Positions 46,626 to 55,571 of a stretch of DNA of 57,384 nucleotides are shown piece by piece. The notes below the pieces were generated by a model. That model did not search any database and was not told the DNA's origin. It saw only the letters and a list, made by a program, of their open reading frames with translations. How positions within the stretch are numbered: the stretch's first letter is position 1; every line of letters begins with the position of its first letter. The DNA comes from an uncultured Comamonadaceae bacterium. GTDB lineage: Bacteria > Pseudomonadota > Gammaproteobacteria > Burkholderiales > Burkholderiaceae. Location: positions 1 to 57,384 of the forward strand of contig CAMLSD010000019.1 of assembly GCA_946482595.1 (NCBI GenBank). The letters are read 5' to 3'. A program made the translations under genes and the position numbers.

Positions 46626-49600
46626 TCACGTCCGGGCACGCCGCAGGTCAAGCGTGAACGGGAAGTCCGGGTTGCGCGGCTCCGCCCTGACTTCGGTCCG
46701 TCCCGGCGTGTGCCCCAGGCGGAAGAAGCGTGCCAGCCGCCGGGCTTCGGCCTCATAGGCGTTGACCGGAAAGCTGTCGTAGTTGCGCCCGCCCGGGTGG
46801 GCCACGTGGTACTGGCAGCCGCCCAGCGAGCGGTTCATCCAGGTGTCGACCAGGTCGAAGGTCAGCGGTGCGTCCACCCCGATGGTGGGGTGCAGTGCGG
46901 ACGGCGGGTGCCAGGCTCGGTAACGCACCCCGGCGACGAACTCGCCGACCCGCCCGGTGGGCTGCAGCGGGACCGGCCGGCCGTTGCAGGTCAGCACATG
47001 GCGATCGTCGACCAGACCGGTGACATGCAGCTGCAGCCGCTCGACTGACGAATCCACATAACGCACCGTGCCGCCTGCCGCTCCTTCCTCGCCCATCACA
47101 TGCCAGGGCTCCAGGGCCATGCGCAGCTCGACCTCGACGCTGCGCGCCGAAAAGTCGCCCAGCCGCGGGAAGCGGAACTCGAAGTGCGGGGCGAACCACT
47201 CAGGCTGCAGCGCATACCCATGGCCGGCAAGCTCTTCGAGGACGTCGCACAGGTCCTGCCAGATGAAGTGCGGCAGCATGTAGCGGTCATGCAACTCGGT
47301 GCCCCAGCGCTTGAGGCGCTCGGGCAGATACGGCTCGCGCCAGAAACGCGCGACCAGCGCGCGCATGAGCAACTGCTGCACCAGGCTCATGCGAGCATGC
47401 GGCGGCATCTCGAATGCGCGCATCTCCAGCAGCCCCAGCCGACCGGTGGGGCCATCAGGCGAATACAGCTTGTCGATGCAGAACTCGGCACGGTGGGTGT
47501 TGCCGGTCACGTCGATCAACAGGTTGCGCAGGCTGCGGTCGATCAGCCACGGCGGGCTGCCGTCCGGCGAAGCCAGCGCCAGCCGGCGCAGCTCGGCAAA
47601 CGCGATCTCGATCTCGTAGACCGAATCGTTGCGGGCTTCGTCGATGCGCGGGGCCTGGCTGGTCGGGCCGATGAACAGGCCCGAGAACAGGTAGGACAGC
47701 GCCGGGTGGTTGTGCCAGTACGCAATCATGCTGGCCAGCAGCGACGGCCGGCGCAGGAAGGGCGAATCGCCCGGGGTCGCGCCGCCCAGCACGAAGTGGT
47801 TGCCGCCGCCGGTGCCGGTGTGCCGGCCATCGACCATGAATTTCTCGGTCGACAGGCGCGTCTGGAAGGCTGCGTCGTACAGAAAGGTGGCCTGGTCGAC
47901 CAGCTCGTTCCAGTTCGACGCCGGATGGATGTTCACCTCGATCACGCCCGGGTCGGGCGTGACGCGCAACACGGCCAGGCGCGGATCGCGCGGCGGCTCG
48001 TAGCCTTCCAGCACGACCGGCAGCTTCTGCTCGGCCGCCGTGGCCTCGATGGCGGCAACCAGCTCCAGGTAGTCGAGCACGTCACTCAGCGGCGGCATGA
48101 AGATGTACAGCCGCCCGTCGCGCGGCTGGGCGCACATCGCGGTGCGCGTGATCCACGCCGCCGACTCGAAAGGCGTCGGGGCACGTCCGGCCGCCCCGTT
48201 CGCAGGCTCGCCCTGCGGCGCGTTGCCCGCCCCCGGCTGGAACTGCAGCGTGGCACCGCCCCCGCCCGCATGGCCCACGGCCAGCACCCCGCCCGAGGCC
48301 GGGCCCGGCAGTTGCGCCACCAGGCGCTGGTACGAGGGCAGCGGCCCGAATGGCTGGTTCGGATCGACCGGATGCAGATACGGCATGTCCTGGCGGGCGG
48401 CCCAGGGCTGGGAGTCGAGCGGCAGGCGATAGCCGATGGGAGAGTCCCCGGGCATCAGGTAGCAGCGCTCGCTGCGCAGGAACCACCGGCCGGTGCGCCA
48501 GCGCGCCGGGCCGCGTTCACTGCGGGCGATCGGCAGCACATGGCCGACGGCCGTGTCCAGCCCCTGGGTGAACACGGCGCGGATGCGATCGCGCTCCTGC
48601 GGATCATCCAGGCGCGCGTCGAAGGGGTCGACATTCACCGGCAGGCGCCGTTCGCGCCACAGGTAATACCAGACGTCCTCGAAGGCCGGGAACACATACT
48701 GCGCATCCAGCGCCAGACGCTGCGCCACGCCCTGCAGGAAGCGCCGGGCATCGGCCTCGGACACGCCGTACTGGCGGTGCTCGTCGGCAAACAGCGCCGG
48801 GTCGTTCCAGACGGGTTCGCCGTCGCGCCGCCAGAACAGGTTGAGCGACCAGCGCGGCAACTGCTCGCCGGGGTACCACTTGCCCTGGCCGTAGTGCAGC
48901 AGGCCGTTGTGGCCGTACTTCTGCTTCAGCCGCGCGAGCAGGTCCGCGCTCAACAGACGCTTGGTGGGGCCCATGGCGTCGGTGTTCCATTCGGCGCCAT
49001 CCCGATCATCCACCGACACGAAGGTGGGTTCGCCGCCCTGGGTGAGGCGCACGTCCCCGGCCTGGAGGTCAGCATCGACCTGCTGGCCGACCTGGTCGAT
49101 CGCCTGCCACTGCGCCTCGGTGTAGGGCCGCGTCACGCGCGGCGCCTCCCACACGCGTTCGACCTTCATGTGGTGCTCGAACGTCACCTCGCTCTTGTCG
49201 ACGGCCCCGGTGACCGGCGCGGCCGACGACGGCTCGGGCGAACAGGCCAGCGGAATGTGGCCCTCGCCGGCCATCAGGCCCGAGGTCGGGTCCAGCCCGA
49301 TCCAGCCGGCACCGGGCAGATAGACCTCGCACCAGGCATGCAGATCGGTGAAGTCCTGCTCCGGGCCGGACGGCCCGTCGAGCGCCTTCACGTCCGGGGT
49401 GAGCTGGATCAGGTAACCCGAAACGAAACGCGCGGCCAGGCCCAGATGGCGCAGCAGCTGCACCAGCAGCCAGCCCGAATCCCGGCAGGATCCCGAGCCC
49501 TTCACCAGGGTCTCCTCGGGGGTCTGTACACCCGGCTCCATGCGGATCAGGTAGCTGATGTCGCGCTGCACGCGCTGATTGAGCTCGACCAGGAAATCCA

Positions 49601-50024
49601 CCGTGGCCCGCGGCTCACGCGAGACACCGGCCAGGTACTGCTCGAAGCGCGGCGTGAGCGGCTGGCGCACCAGGTAGGGCGCCAGCTCGTGCTGCTGGCT
49701 GCTGTCGTACGCGAACGGGATCTTCTCGGCATGCGGCTCGAGGAAGAAGTCGAACGGATTGAGCACCGACATCTCGGCCACGAGGTCGATCTCGATGCGC
49801 AGTTCGGTGGTCTTTTCAGGGAACACCAGCCGCGCGAGGTAGTTGGACTGCGGGTCCTGCTGCCAGTTGATGAAATGCTGCTCGGGCAGCACACGCATCG
49901 AATAGCTCAGGATGCGGGTGCGCGAGTGGGGCGCAGGGCGAAGCCGCACCACCTGCGGGCCCAGCTGCACCGGCCGGTCATAGCGGTAGTGCGTGACATG
50001 GTTGAGTGCGACGTGAATCGACAT
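46626..50024 (-). CDS. large transglutaminase-like protein with DUF2126 C-terminal half
   Basis: An 1132-aa protein. The first ~300 residues match the bacterial transglutaminase N-domain ('HVALNHVTHYRYDRPV') and core, with Cys in 'KGSGSCRDSGWLLVQLLRHLG', His in 'FTDLHAWCEVYLPG' and Asp in 'GLDPTSGLMAG'. The remaining ~800 residues are a DUF2126-type region, with 'GGEPTFVSVDDRDGAEWNT', 'LRHDPALF'-like and 'GTGGGNHFVLGGATPGDSP', which recalls glutamine-synthetase/ATP-grasp-related amidoligase motifs. It thus may both cut and join peptide bonds. It lies between the separate alpha-E gene and the fused ATP-grasp/alpha-E gene. Confidence 0.9.
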   Translation of the reverse strand: MSIHVALNHVTHYRYDRPVQLGPQVVRLRPAPHSRTRILSYSMRVLPEQHFINWQQDPQSNYLARLVFPEKTTELRIEIDLVAEMSVLNPFDFFLEPHAEKIPFAYDSSQQHELAPYLVRQPLTPRFEQYLAGVSREPRATVDFLVELNQRVQRDISYLIRMEPGVQTPEETLVKGSGSCRDSGWLLVQLLRHLGLAARFVSGYLIQLTPDVKALDGPSGPEQDFTDLHAWCEVYLPGAGWIGLDPTSGLMAGEGHIPLACSPEPSSAAPVTGAVDKSEVTFEHHMKVERVWEAPRVTRPYTEAQWQAIDQVGQQVDADLQAGDVRLTQGGEPTFVSVDDRDGAEWNTDAMGPTKRLLSADLLARLKQKYGHNGLLHYGQGKWYPGEQLPRWSLNLFWRRDGEPVWNDPALFADEHRQYGVSEADARRFLQGVAQRLALDAQYVFPAFEDVWYYLWRERRLPVNVDPFDARLDDPQERDRIRAVFTQGLDTAVGHVLPIARSERGPARWRTGRWFLRSERCYLMPGDSPIGYRLPLDSQPWAARQDMPYLHPVDPNQPFGPLPSYQRLVAQLPGPASGGVLAVGHAGGGGATLQFQPGAGNAPQGEPANGAAGRAPTPFESAAWITRTAMCAQPRDGRLYIFMPPLSDVLDYLELVAAIEATAAEQKLPVVLEGYEPPRDPRLAVLRVTPDPGVIEVNIHPASNWNELVDQATFLYDAAFQTRLSTEKFMVDGRHTGTGGGNHFVLGGATPGDSPFLRRPSLLASMIAYWHNHPALSYLFSGLFIGPTSQAPRIDEARNDSVYEIEIAFAELRRLALASPDGSPPWLIDRSLRNLLIDVTGNTHRAEFCIDKLYSPDGPTGRLGLLEMRAFEMPPHARMSLVQQLLMRALVARFWREPYLPERLKRWGTELHDRYMLPHFIWQDLCDVLEELAGHGYALQPEWFAPHFEFRFPRLGDFSARSVEVELRMALEPWHVMGEEGAAGGTVRYVDSSVERLQLHVTGLVDDRHVLTCNGRPVPLQPTGRVGEFVAGVRYRAWHPPSALHPTIGVDAPLTFDLVDTWMNRSLGGCQYHVAHPGGRNYDSFPVNAYEAEARRLARFFRLGHTPGRTEVRAEPRNPDFPFTLDLRRART

Positions 50025-50071
50025 GGCTCCCTCCGGGCCCGGTGTGGTGTTGTGAAGCGCCTGTGCGGTGG

Positions 50072-50096
50072 CCCGGGCCGGGGTGTGCGGCCCGGG
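50072..50096 (-). repeat. GC-rich intercistronic hairpin after the alpha-E gene's neighbour gap
   Basis: CCCGGGCC (50072-50079) pairs exactly with GGCCCGGG (50089-50096), extended by one G-C pair to leave a 7-nt loop. It sits in the 78-bp gap between the alpha-E gene stop and the large transglutaminase start on the minus strand. No T-tract follows. Confidence 0.55.
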
Positions 50097-50102
50097 ACCG
50101 CG

Positions 50103-51062
50103 TCAATGCGTGACCGGCACGAGGAAGTCGCGACTGATGCCCAGGCCCAGGTCGCCGATGCGGTCCAGGAACTGGGTCAGGTAGGCATGCAGCCCGGTGG
50201 CGAGGATCTCGTCGATGCGGCCATACTGCAGATCGGCATGCAGGCGACCGGCCCGGCGCAGCGTCTCGGCCGACTGCTCGTTCGAGACCATGCGCAGGTT
50301 GCCCATCACCTCGTTGACACACGCCGCCAGCGAACGCGGCATGTCGGCCCGCAGGATCAGCAGTTCGGCCACCTTCTCCGGGCGGATCACGTTGCGATAG
50401 ACCTTGCGATAGACCTCGAACCCCGAGACGGAACGCAGGATCGCCGACCAGTGATAGAAGTCGTATTCCTGGTCCTTGGCCTCGGCCGTGCCGAAAAACT
50501 CGCTCTGCACGCCGTGGAACTTCACGTCGAGCAGCCGTGCCGTGTTGTCGGCCCGCTCGAGGAAGGTGCCGATGCGCAGGAAGTGGAAGGCCTCGTCCTG
50601 CAGCATCGTGCCGAGCGTCACGCCCCGCGACAGGTGGGAGCGGAACTTCACCCACTCGAAGAACTCGCCGGGGTCGCGCTGGAACTGGCCGGTGGCGATC
50701 TGGCGGTTGAACTCGAGCCAGGTCTGGTTCTGGGTCTCCCAGACCTCGGTGGTCAGCGCCCCCCGCACGGCGCGGGCATTCTCGCGCGCAGCACGCAGGC
50801 AGCAATAGATGCTCGACGGGTTGCGCTCGTCGCGCACCATGTAGTCCATCACGCGGCGGGTATCGACCTTGCCATAACGCTCGGCATAGTCGCCCGTCAG
50901 TTCGGAGATGCTCAGCAGCCCCTTCCAGCCCTGCTCGGCGGCCGCGGCCGACTGCGGCAGCAGCAGGGTCTGGTAGTTCACGTCCAGCATCCTGGCCGTG
51001 TTTTCCGCCCGCTCCATGTAGCGGGCCATCCAGAACAGATGGTCGGCGGTTCTAGACAACAT
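50103..51062 (-). CDS. alpha-E domain protein
   Basis: A 319-aa all-helical protein of the alpha-E family. It begins MLSRTADHLFWMARYMERAE, the family start, and contains 'ARMLDVNYQTLLLP', 'FEWVKFRSHLSRGVTLGTML' and 'ERADNTARLLDVKFHG', the last two holding the conserved Arg/Glu/Asn pattern. Alpha-E proteins always travel with circularly permuted ATP-grasp enzymes and transglutaminases; catalytic activity is unproven. It starts 15 bp after the separate ATP-grasp gene and is paralogous to the C-terminal part of the fused protein. Confidence 0.92.
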   Translation of the reverse strand: MLSRTADHLFWMARYMERAENTARMLDVNYQTLLLPQSAAAAEQGWKGLLSISELTGDYAERYGKVDTRRVMDYMVRDERNPSSIYCCLRAARENARAVRGALTTEVWETQNQTWLEFNRQIATGQFQRDPGEFFEWVKFRSHLSRGVTLGTMLQDEAFHFLRIGTFLERADNTARLLDVKFHGVQSEFFGTAEAKDQEYDFYHWSAILRSVSGFEVYRKVYRNVIRPEKVAELLILRADMPRSLAACVNEVMGNLRMVSNEQSAETLRRAGRLHADLQYGRIDEILATGLHAYLTQFLDRIGDLGLGISRDFLVPVTH

Positions 51063-51077
51063 CTTCAGCCTCCTCCT

Positions 51078-52514
51078 TCAAGCCTCGAGCACCCAGGTGT
51101 CCTTGGTACCACCACCCTGCGACGAATTGACGACGAGGGACCCTTCCTTGAGCGCCACACGCGTCAGACCGCCCGGCACCATCTGCACGGTCTTGCCGGA
51201 CAGCACGAAGGGGCGCAGGTCGATGTGGCGCGGCGCGATGCCGTTCTCGACGAAGGTCGGGCAGGTCGACAGGGCCAGCGTGGGCTGGGCGATGTAGCCC
51301 TCCGGGTGGGCCTTGAGCTGGGCGCGGAAGGCCTCGATCTCGGCGCGCGAGGCGGCCGGACCCACCAGCATGCCGTAGCCGCCGGCACCGTGCACTTCCT
51401 TGACGACCAGCTCGTCGAGGTGATCGAGCACGTAGCGCAGGTCCTCCGCGACGCGGCACTGATAGGTCGGCACGTTGTTGAGGATGGGCTTTTCACCGAG
51501 GTAGAACTCGACCATCTTGGGCACATACGGGTAGATGGACTTGTCGTCGGCGATGCCGGTGCCGATCGCATTGGCCAGGGTCACGTTGCCGGCGCGGTAG
51601 ACGCCCAGCAGGCCGGCACACCCCAGCGTGGAGTCGGGCCGGAAGGCCAGCGGGTCGAGGAAGTCGTCGTCCACCCGCCGGTAGATCACGTCCACACGCT
51701 TGGGGCCCTGTGTGGTGCGCATGTAGATGAAGTTGTCCTTGACGAACAGGTCCTGCCCCTCGACCAGCTCGACCCCCATCTGCTGGGCCAGGAAGGCGTG
51801 TTCGAAGTAGGCCGAGTTGTACATGCCCGGCGTCAGCACCACCACGGTGGGCTCGCTCACGCCGGCCGGCGCCACCGCCCGCAGGGAGTCGAGCAGCAGG
51901 TCCGGGTAGTGCGCCACAGGGGCCACGCCATGCTCGCTGAACAGTTCAGGGAACAGCCGCATCAGCATCTTGCGGTTCTCCAGCATGTAGCTCACGCCGC
52001 TGGGCACGCGCAGATTGTCCTCGAGCACGTAGTAGGCGCCGCTGCCGTCGGGGTTGGCCGCGCGCACGATGTCGATGCCGGCAATGTGCGAGTACACGCC
52101 GCCGGGCACGTCCACGCCCAGCATCTCGGGGCGGAACTGCGCGTTCTGGAAGATCTGGTCAGCCGGCACGATGCCGGCCTTGATGATCTCCTGACCGTGG
52201 TAGACGTCGTGGATGAAGCGGTTCAGGGCCGTCACACGCTGGGCCAGGCCCTTTTCCATCTCGCGCCACTCATGGGCGGGGATGATGCGCGGGATGAGGT
52301 CGAAGGGGATCAGGCGTTCGGTGCCGGCCCCGTCCTCGTCCTTGGCGCCGTAGACGGCGAAGGTGATGCCCACGCGCCGGAAGATCATCTCGGCCTCGGC
52401 GCGCCGGGCGGCCATCAGGTCACGCGGCTGACGGGCCAGCCAGCGGTCGTAGGTCTTGTAGTGATCACGCACCGTGGTGCTGGTCGGGTGCATCTCGTCG
52501 AAGCTGGGTCTCAT
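51078..52514 (-). CDS. circularly permuted type 2 ATP-grasp protein
   Basis: A 478-aa ligase-like protein that ends right after the motif 'SSQGGGTKDTWVLEA', where its paralogue continues into alpha-E. Marks are 'ERLIPFDLIPRIIPAHEWREM', 'VVKEVHGAGGYGMLVGPAASR' (ATP-binding Lys/Gly-rich loop) and 'RHIDLRPFVLSGKTVQMVPGGLTRVA'. Family proteins of this kind are predicted to form amide or peptide bonds. The start at 52514 (MRPSFDEMHPTSTTVRD) has AGGAGGAG nearby; an inner Met at residue 8 is an alternative. The gene lies 51 bp downstream of comEC on the same strand, yet function does not link them. Confidence 0.93.
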   Translation of the reverse strand: MRPSFDEMHPTSTTVRDHYKTYDRWLARQPRDLMAARRAEAEMIFRRVGITFAVYGAKDEDGAGTERLIPFDLIPRIIPAHEWREMEKGLAQRVTALNRFIHDVYHGQEIIKAGIVPADQIFQNAQFRPEMLGVDVPGGVYSHIAGIDIVRAANPDGSGAYYVLEDNLRVPSGVSYMLENRKMLMRLFPELFSEHGVAPVAHYPDLLLDSLRAVAPAGVSEPTVVVLTPGMYNSAYFEHAFLAQQMGVELVEGQDLFVKDNFIYMRTTQGPKRVDVIYRRVDDDFLDPLAFRPDSTLGCAGLLGVYRAGNVTLANAIGTGIADDKSIYPYVPKMVEFYLGEKPILNNVPTYQCRVAEDLRYVLDHLDELVVKEVHGAGGYGMLVGPAASRAEIEAFRAQLKAHPEGYIAQPTLALSTCPTFVENGIAPRHIDLRPFVLSGKTVQMVPGGLTRVALKEGSLVVNSSQGGGTKDTWVLEA

Positions 52515-52565
52515 CGGTATCCTCTCCGCCAGGAGGAGTTAGCAAGTTCCAGGCCAATCGCACCT

Positions 52566-55016
52566 TCACGGTGCACCTTGGGGCTCCACGACCCCATGGT
52601 GCCAGTAACGCCGCCGAAGGTCACGCTCGCATCGACCCTGCCCTTCGGTCCAGCGGTAGGCGCCGCACCGTGCGGTGGTGATCACGGCGATGCCATGGCG
52701 CTGGTAGCGGCTGAGCACGTCGGCGGCCGGATGACTGAACCGGTTGCGGTAGCCCGCCTGGAACACCGCCACCTCCGGCCGCACGGCGGCAAGGAAAGGC
52801 GGCGTGCTCGAGGTGCGGCTGCCGTGGTGCGGCACCAGCAGCAGGTGCGCCGCCAGGGCCTCGCCTTGCGACGCCACCAGGCGAGCCTCCTCACCGCGCT
52901 CGATGTCGCCGGCCAGCAGGGCCACCCGGCCCTGCGCCTCGATGCGCAGCACACACGACACCTGATTGGGCTTGAGCGGCGGCGCCGCATCGTGCGGGCC
53001 GGGATGCAGCACCGAGAAATGCACCCCGTCCCAGACCCAGGACTGCCCGGCCTCACAGCGCCGGTGCGCGACCATGTCCGAGCGCAGCGGATGATCCGGC
53101 TCGAGCGAACTGCTGACCGGGGTGTCGGGATACCGTGCCAGCACAGCCCGCACGCCCCCGACATGGTCGGCATCGCGGTGGGACAGCATCAGCAGATCGA
53201 GCCGGCGCTCCCCCAGCGCCTGCAGGGCCGGCACGACCACGCGGCGCCCCGCATCGCTGTCACGCGAGTACTGTGGACCGGCGTCGTACAGCAGCGTGTG
53301 GCGGGCCGTTCGCACGAGCACGGCCGTGCCCTGCCCCACGTCGAGCGCCAGCAGGTCGTAACTGCCGGGCAAGGGGCGGTCGGCCAGCGGCCACACCAGC
53401 GGGCAGATCAGCGGCAGTGCCAGTGCGCGCACGCGCCAGGGCAGCGGCAGGGTCAGCAAGGCGCCGCCCGCCAGCCCACAGGCCATGGCCCAGGGTGCCG
53501 CAGCAGCCGTTGTCCACTGTGCCCAGGGCCATCGTGCCAGCAGGCCCAGCACGGCGCTGAACTGCTCGACCAGCCAGGCCGCCATGGGCCAGGCGCCGGG
53601 CAGCACCACCCCGAGGATGCCCGCGGGCGTGACCACCAGCGTGATCAGCGGTATGGCCAGCAGGTTGGCCAGCAGACCCACCAGCGAGACCTGCTGGAAG
53701 AACACCAGCGACAGCGGTGCGAGGCCGAGGCTGGCGATCCACTGCGTGCGCAGACCCGCCACGGCGGCGCCCCGCCAGCGGCGCAGCCAGCCTGCCAGAC
53801 GTGAGCCTGCCACGCTGGGCTCCAGGCTGGCCGCGGCCCAGCGCCCGCCATCGGCCGCCATCAGCACCGCCACCGCAACGAACGAGAGCCAGAACCCGGG
53901 CTGCAGCACGGCCCACGGGTCGAGCAGGCACACCAGCGCCGCGGCCGCGGCGAGCACCATCGGCCAGGGCCATCGCCGCCCCGACTGCGCCACCAGCACC
54001 ACCACAGTGAGCATCCACACGGTGCGCTGCGCCGGAACACCCCAGCCCGAAAACACTGCATAGCCCAGTGCGGCGATCAGGCCGCCCCAGCGCGCAGCCA
54101 CCGGTGCAGCCAGCCGCAGGCCCCAGCGGGGTTGCCAGGCCCACAGGCGGCGCAGCAGCAGCCCGACCACCCAGGCGAACATCGTCACGTGCAGGCCGCT
54201 GATCGACATCAGGTGGGCAACGCCGGTGATGCGAAAAAGGTCCCAGTCGTCCCGATCGATGGCCGACTGATCCCCGACGACCAGGGCCGACAGCACCCCG
54301 GCGCTGCGCTCATCGCCCACGGCCTCCTCGATGTCATCGCGCACCCGCTGCCTTGCCCGCTGCACCCAGTGGCCCGCCGGCGGTGCCAGACGCTGTGCCT
54401 GCGCACTGCGGCCTGAGCGGACGTAGCCGGTGGCGCCCAGGCCCTGCTCGAACAGCCACAACTCGAAATCGAACCCATGCGGGTTGAACGCTCCATGCGG
54501 CTGGCGCAGCCGCACGCGCAGTTGCCAGCGCTGGGCCGCCTTGAGTTCGGGGCCGGGGCCGGCAAGCAGCTCGCGGTCCTCCATGCCGGCATACCAGGAC
54601 AGCAGGATGCGCGAGGGCAGCACGACCGCCTCGTCGCCCAGCCGGGCGTCCTCGGGCTCGAAGACAAAGCGCGACACACCCACGTCGTGCCGAGGCAGGC
54701 CTGCAATCGTGCCGGTGACGATGAGATCGCGCCCCTCGAGCGCTGGGTCAAGCCGGTCGCCCAGCCGATGGTGCGCCTGCAGGCCGGCCACCCCGCCGCC
54801 GAGCAGCAGCCCGGCCAGCACCCCACCCAGCCATTGACGCACCAGCCCCGCCGGCCATCGCACCAGCCCGGCCCAGAGGCACAGGGCCGTCAGCACCGCG
54901 CCTGCATACGCCACCACGGGCCACAACGCCGACTGCTGCACCTGCGCTGCCACGCCCGCCACGACGCACACGAGCGCACCCGCCCATCTGGCGCCCGAAT
55001 GATTCACGCCCACCAT
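52566..55016 (-). CDS. comEC: ComEC/Rec2 DNA-internalisation channel
   Basis: An 816-aa membrane protein for single-stranded DNA uptake in natural transformation. The N-terminal DUF4131 region has paired helices and a beta domain. The Competence domain (about residues 235-510) includes 'HLMSISGLHVTMFAWVVG' (the invariant Ser-Gly-Leu-His) and many helices. The C-terminal metallo-beta-lactamase-like domain has 'LDVGQGTAVLVR' and the metal motif 'LSHRDADHVGGV'. Length fits Gram-negative ComEC. The start is at 55016, divergent from ridA with a 70-bp gap. Confidence 0.95.
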   Translation of the reverse strand: MVGVNHSGARWAGALVCVVAGVAAQVQQSALWPVVAYAGAVLTALCLWAGLVRWPAGLVRQWLGGVLAGLLLGGGVAGLQAHHRLGDRLDPALEGRDLIVTGTIAGLPRHDVGVSRFVFEPEDARLGDEAVVLPSRILLSWYAGMEDRELLAGPGPELKAAQRWQLRVRLRQPHGAFNPHGFDFELWLFEQGLGATGYVRSGRSAQAQRLAPPAGHWVQRARQRVRDDIEEAVGDERSAGVLSALVVGDQSAIDRDDWDLFRITGVAHLMSISGLHVTMFAWVVGLLLRRLWAWQPRWGLRLAAPVAARWGGLIAALGYAVFSGWGVPAQRTVWMLTVVVLVAQSGRRWPWPMVLAAAAALVCLLDPWAVLQPGFWLSFVAVAVLMAADGGRWAAASLEPSVAGSRLAGWLRRWRGAAVAGLRTQWIASLGLAPLSLVFFQQVSLVGLLANLLAIPLITLVVTPAGILGVVLPGAWPMAAWLVEQFSAVLGLLARWPWAQWTTAAAAPWAMACGLAGGALLTLPLPWRVRALALPLICPLVWPLADRPLPGSYDLLALDVGQGTAVLVRTARHTLLYDAGPQYSRDSDAGRRVVVPALQALGERRLDLLMLSHRDADHVGGVRAVLARYPDTPVSSSLEPDHPLRSDMVAHRRCEAGQSWVWDGVHFSVLHPGPHDAAPPLKPNQVSCVLRIEAQGRVALLAGDIERGEEARLVASQGEALAAHLLLVPHHGSRTSSTPPFLAAVRPEVAVFQAGYRNRFSHPAADVLSRYQRHGIAVITTARCGAYRWTEGQGRCERDLRRRYWHHGVVEPQGAP

Positions 55017-55086
55017 CGCCTGCCCTGGATATCTTGTTTATGGGCGCGAGTGTAGGATTGCCGGTTGATTTCGAAGGAGCCCTGAC

Positions 55087-55542
55087 ATGTCTGTTTACAA
55101 CCAGCTCAAAGACCTGAACATCGAACTGCCGCCCGTGGCGACACCCGCCGCGGCCTATGTGCCCTTCGTGCGCACCGGCAACCTGGTCTTCCTGTCCGGC
55201 CACATCGCCCGCAAGGATGGCAAGCCCTGGGTGGGCCAGTTCGGCGTGAACATCACGACCGAAGAAGGCAAGGCCGCGGCCCGCGCCGTCGCCATCGACC
55301 TGATGGGCACGCTGCATGCCGCTGTGGGTGACCTGAACCGCGTGAAGCGCATCGTCAAGCTGATGAGCCTGGTCAACAGCGCTCCCAGCTTCACCGAGCA
55401 GCACCTGGTCACGAATGGCGCCTCCGAACTGTTTGCCCAGGTGTTCGGCGACAAGGGCGCCCATGCGCGCAGCGCCTTCGGCGTCGCCCAGATTCCGCTG
55501 GGCTCGTGCGTCGAGATTGAACTCATCGCCGAAGTCGAGTAA
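55087..55542 (+). CDS. RidA-family (YjgF/YER057c/UK114) protein
   Basis: A 151-aa protein of the RidA family, trimeric and cytosolic; classic RidA hydrolyses reactive enamine/imine intermediates. It begins MSVYNQLKDLNIELPPVATP, with 'GNLVFLSGHIARKDGKPWVG' and 'VGDLNRVKRIVKLMSLVNS'. It is longer than the 128-aa canonical RidA and belongs to the YjgH/TdcF-like branch with 'QHLVTNGASELFAQVFGDKGAHARSAFGV'-type end. The catalytic Arg of archetypal RidA is replaced by Ser/Ala-rich 'ARSAFGVAQIP' with an Arg retained. An AAGGAG site precedes the ATG. It is followed by dsbB after 29 bp. Confidence 0.9.
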   Translation: MSVYNQLKDLNIELPPVATPAAAYVPFVRTGNLVFLSGHIARKDGKPWVGQFGVNITTEEGKAAARAVAIDLMGTLHAAVGDLNRVKRIVKLMSLVNSAPSFTEQHLVTNGASELFAQVFGDKGAHARSAFGVAQIPLGSCVEIELIAEVE

Positions 55543-55571
55543 CCAACTGGCTTGAGTTGCCTGGAGTCCCC

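Noticed and set aside
47100..53804. A 2234-codon open frame on the plus strand opposite the ATP-grasp/transglutaminase genes
   Set aside because: It mirrors several well-supported minus-strand genes with catalytic motifs. Its translation is His/Gln/Arg/Gly-rich with no domain, as expected for the complement of GC-rich codons.
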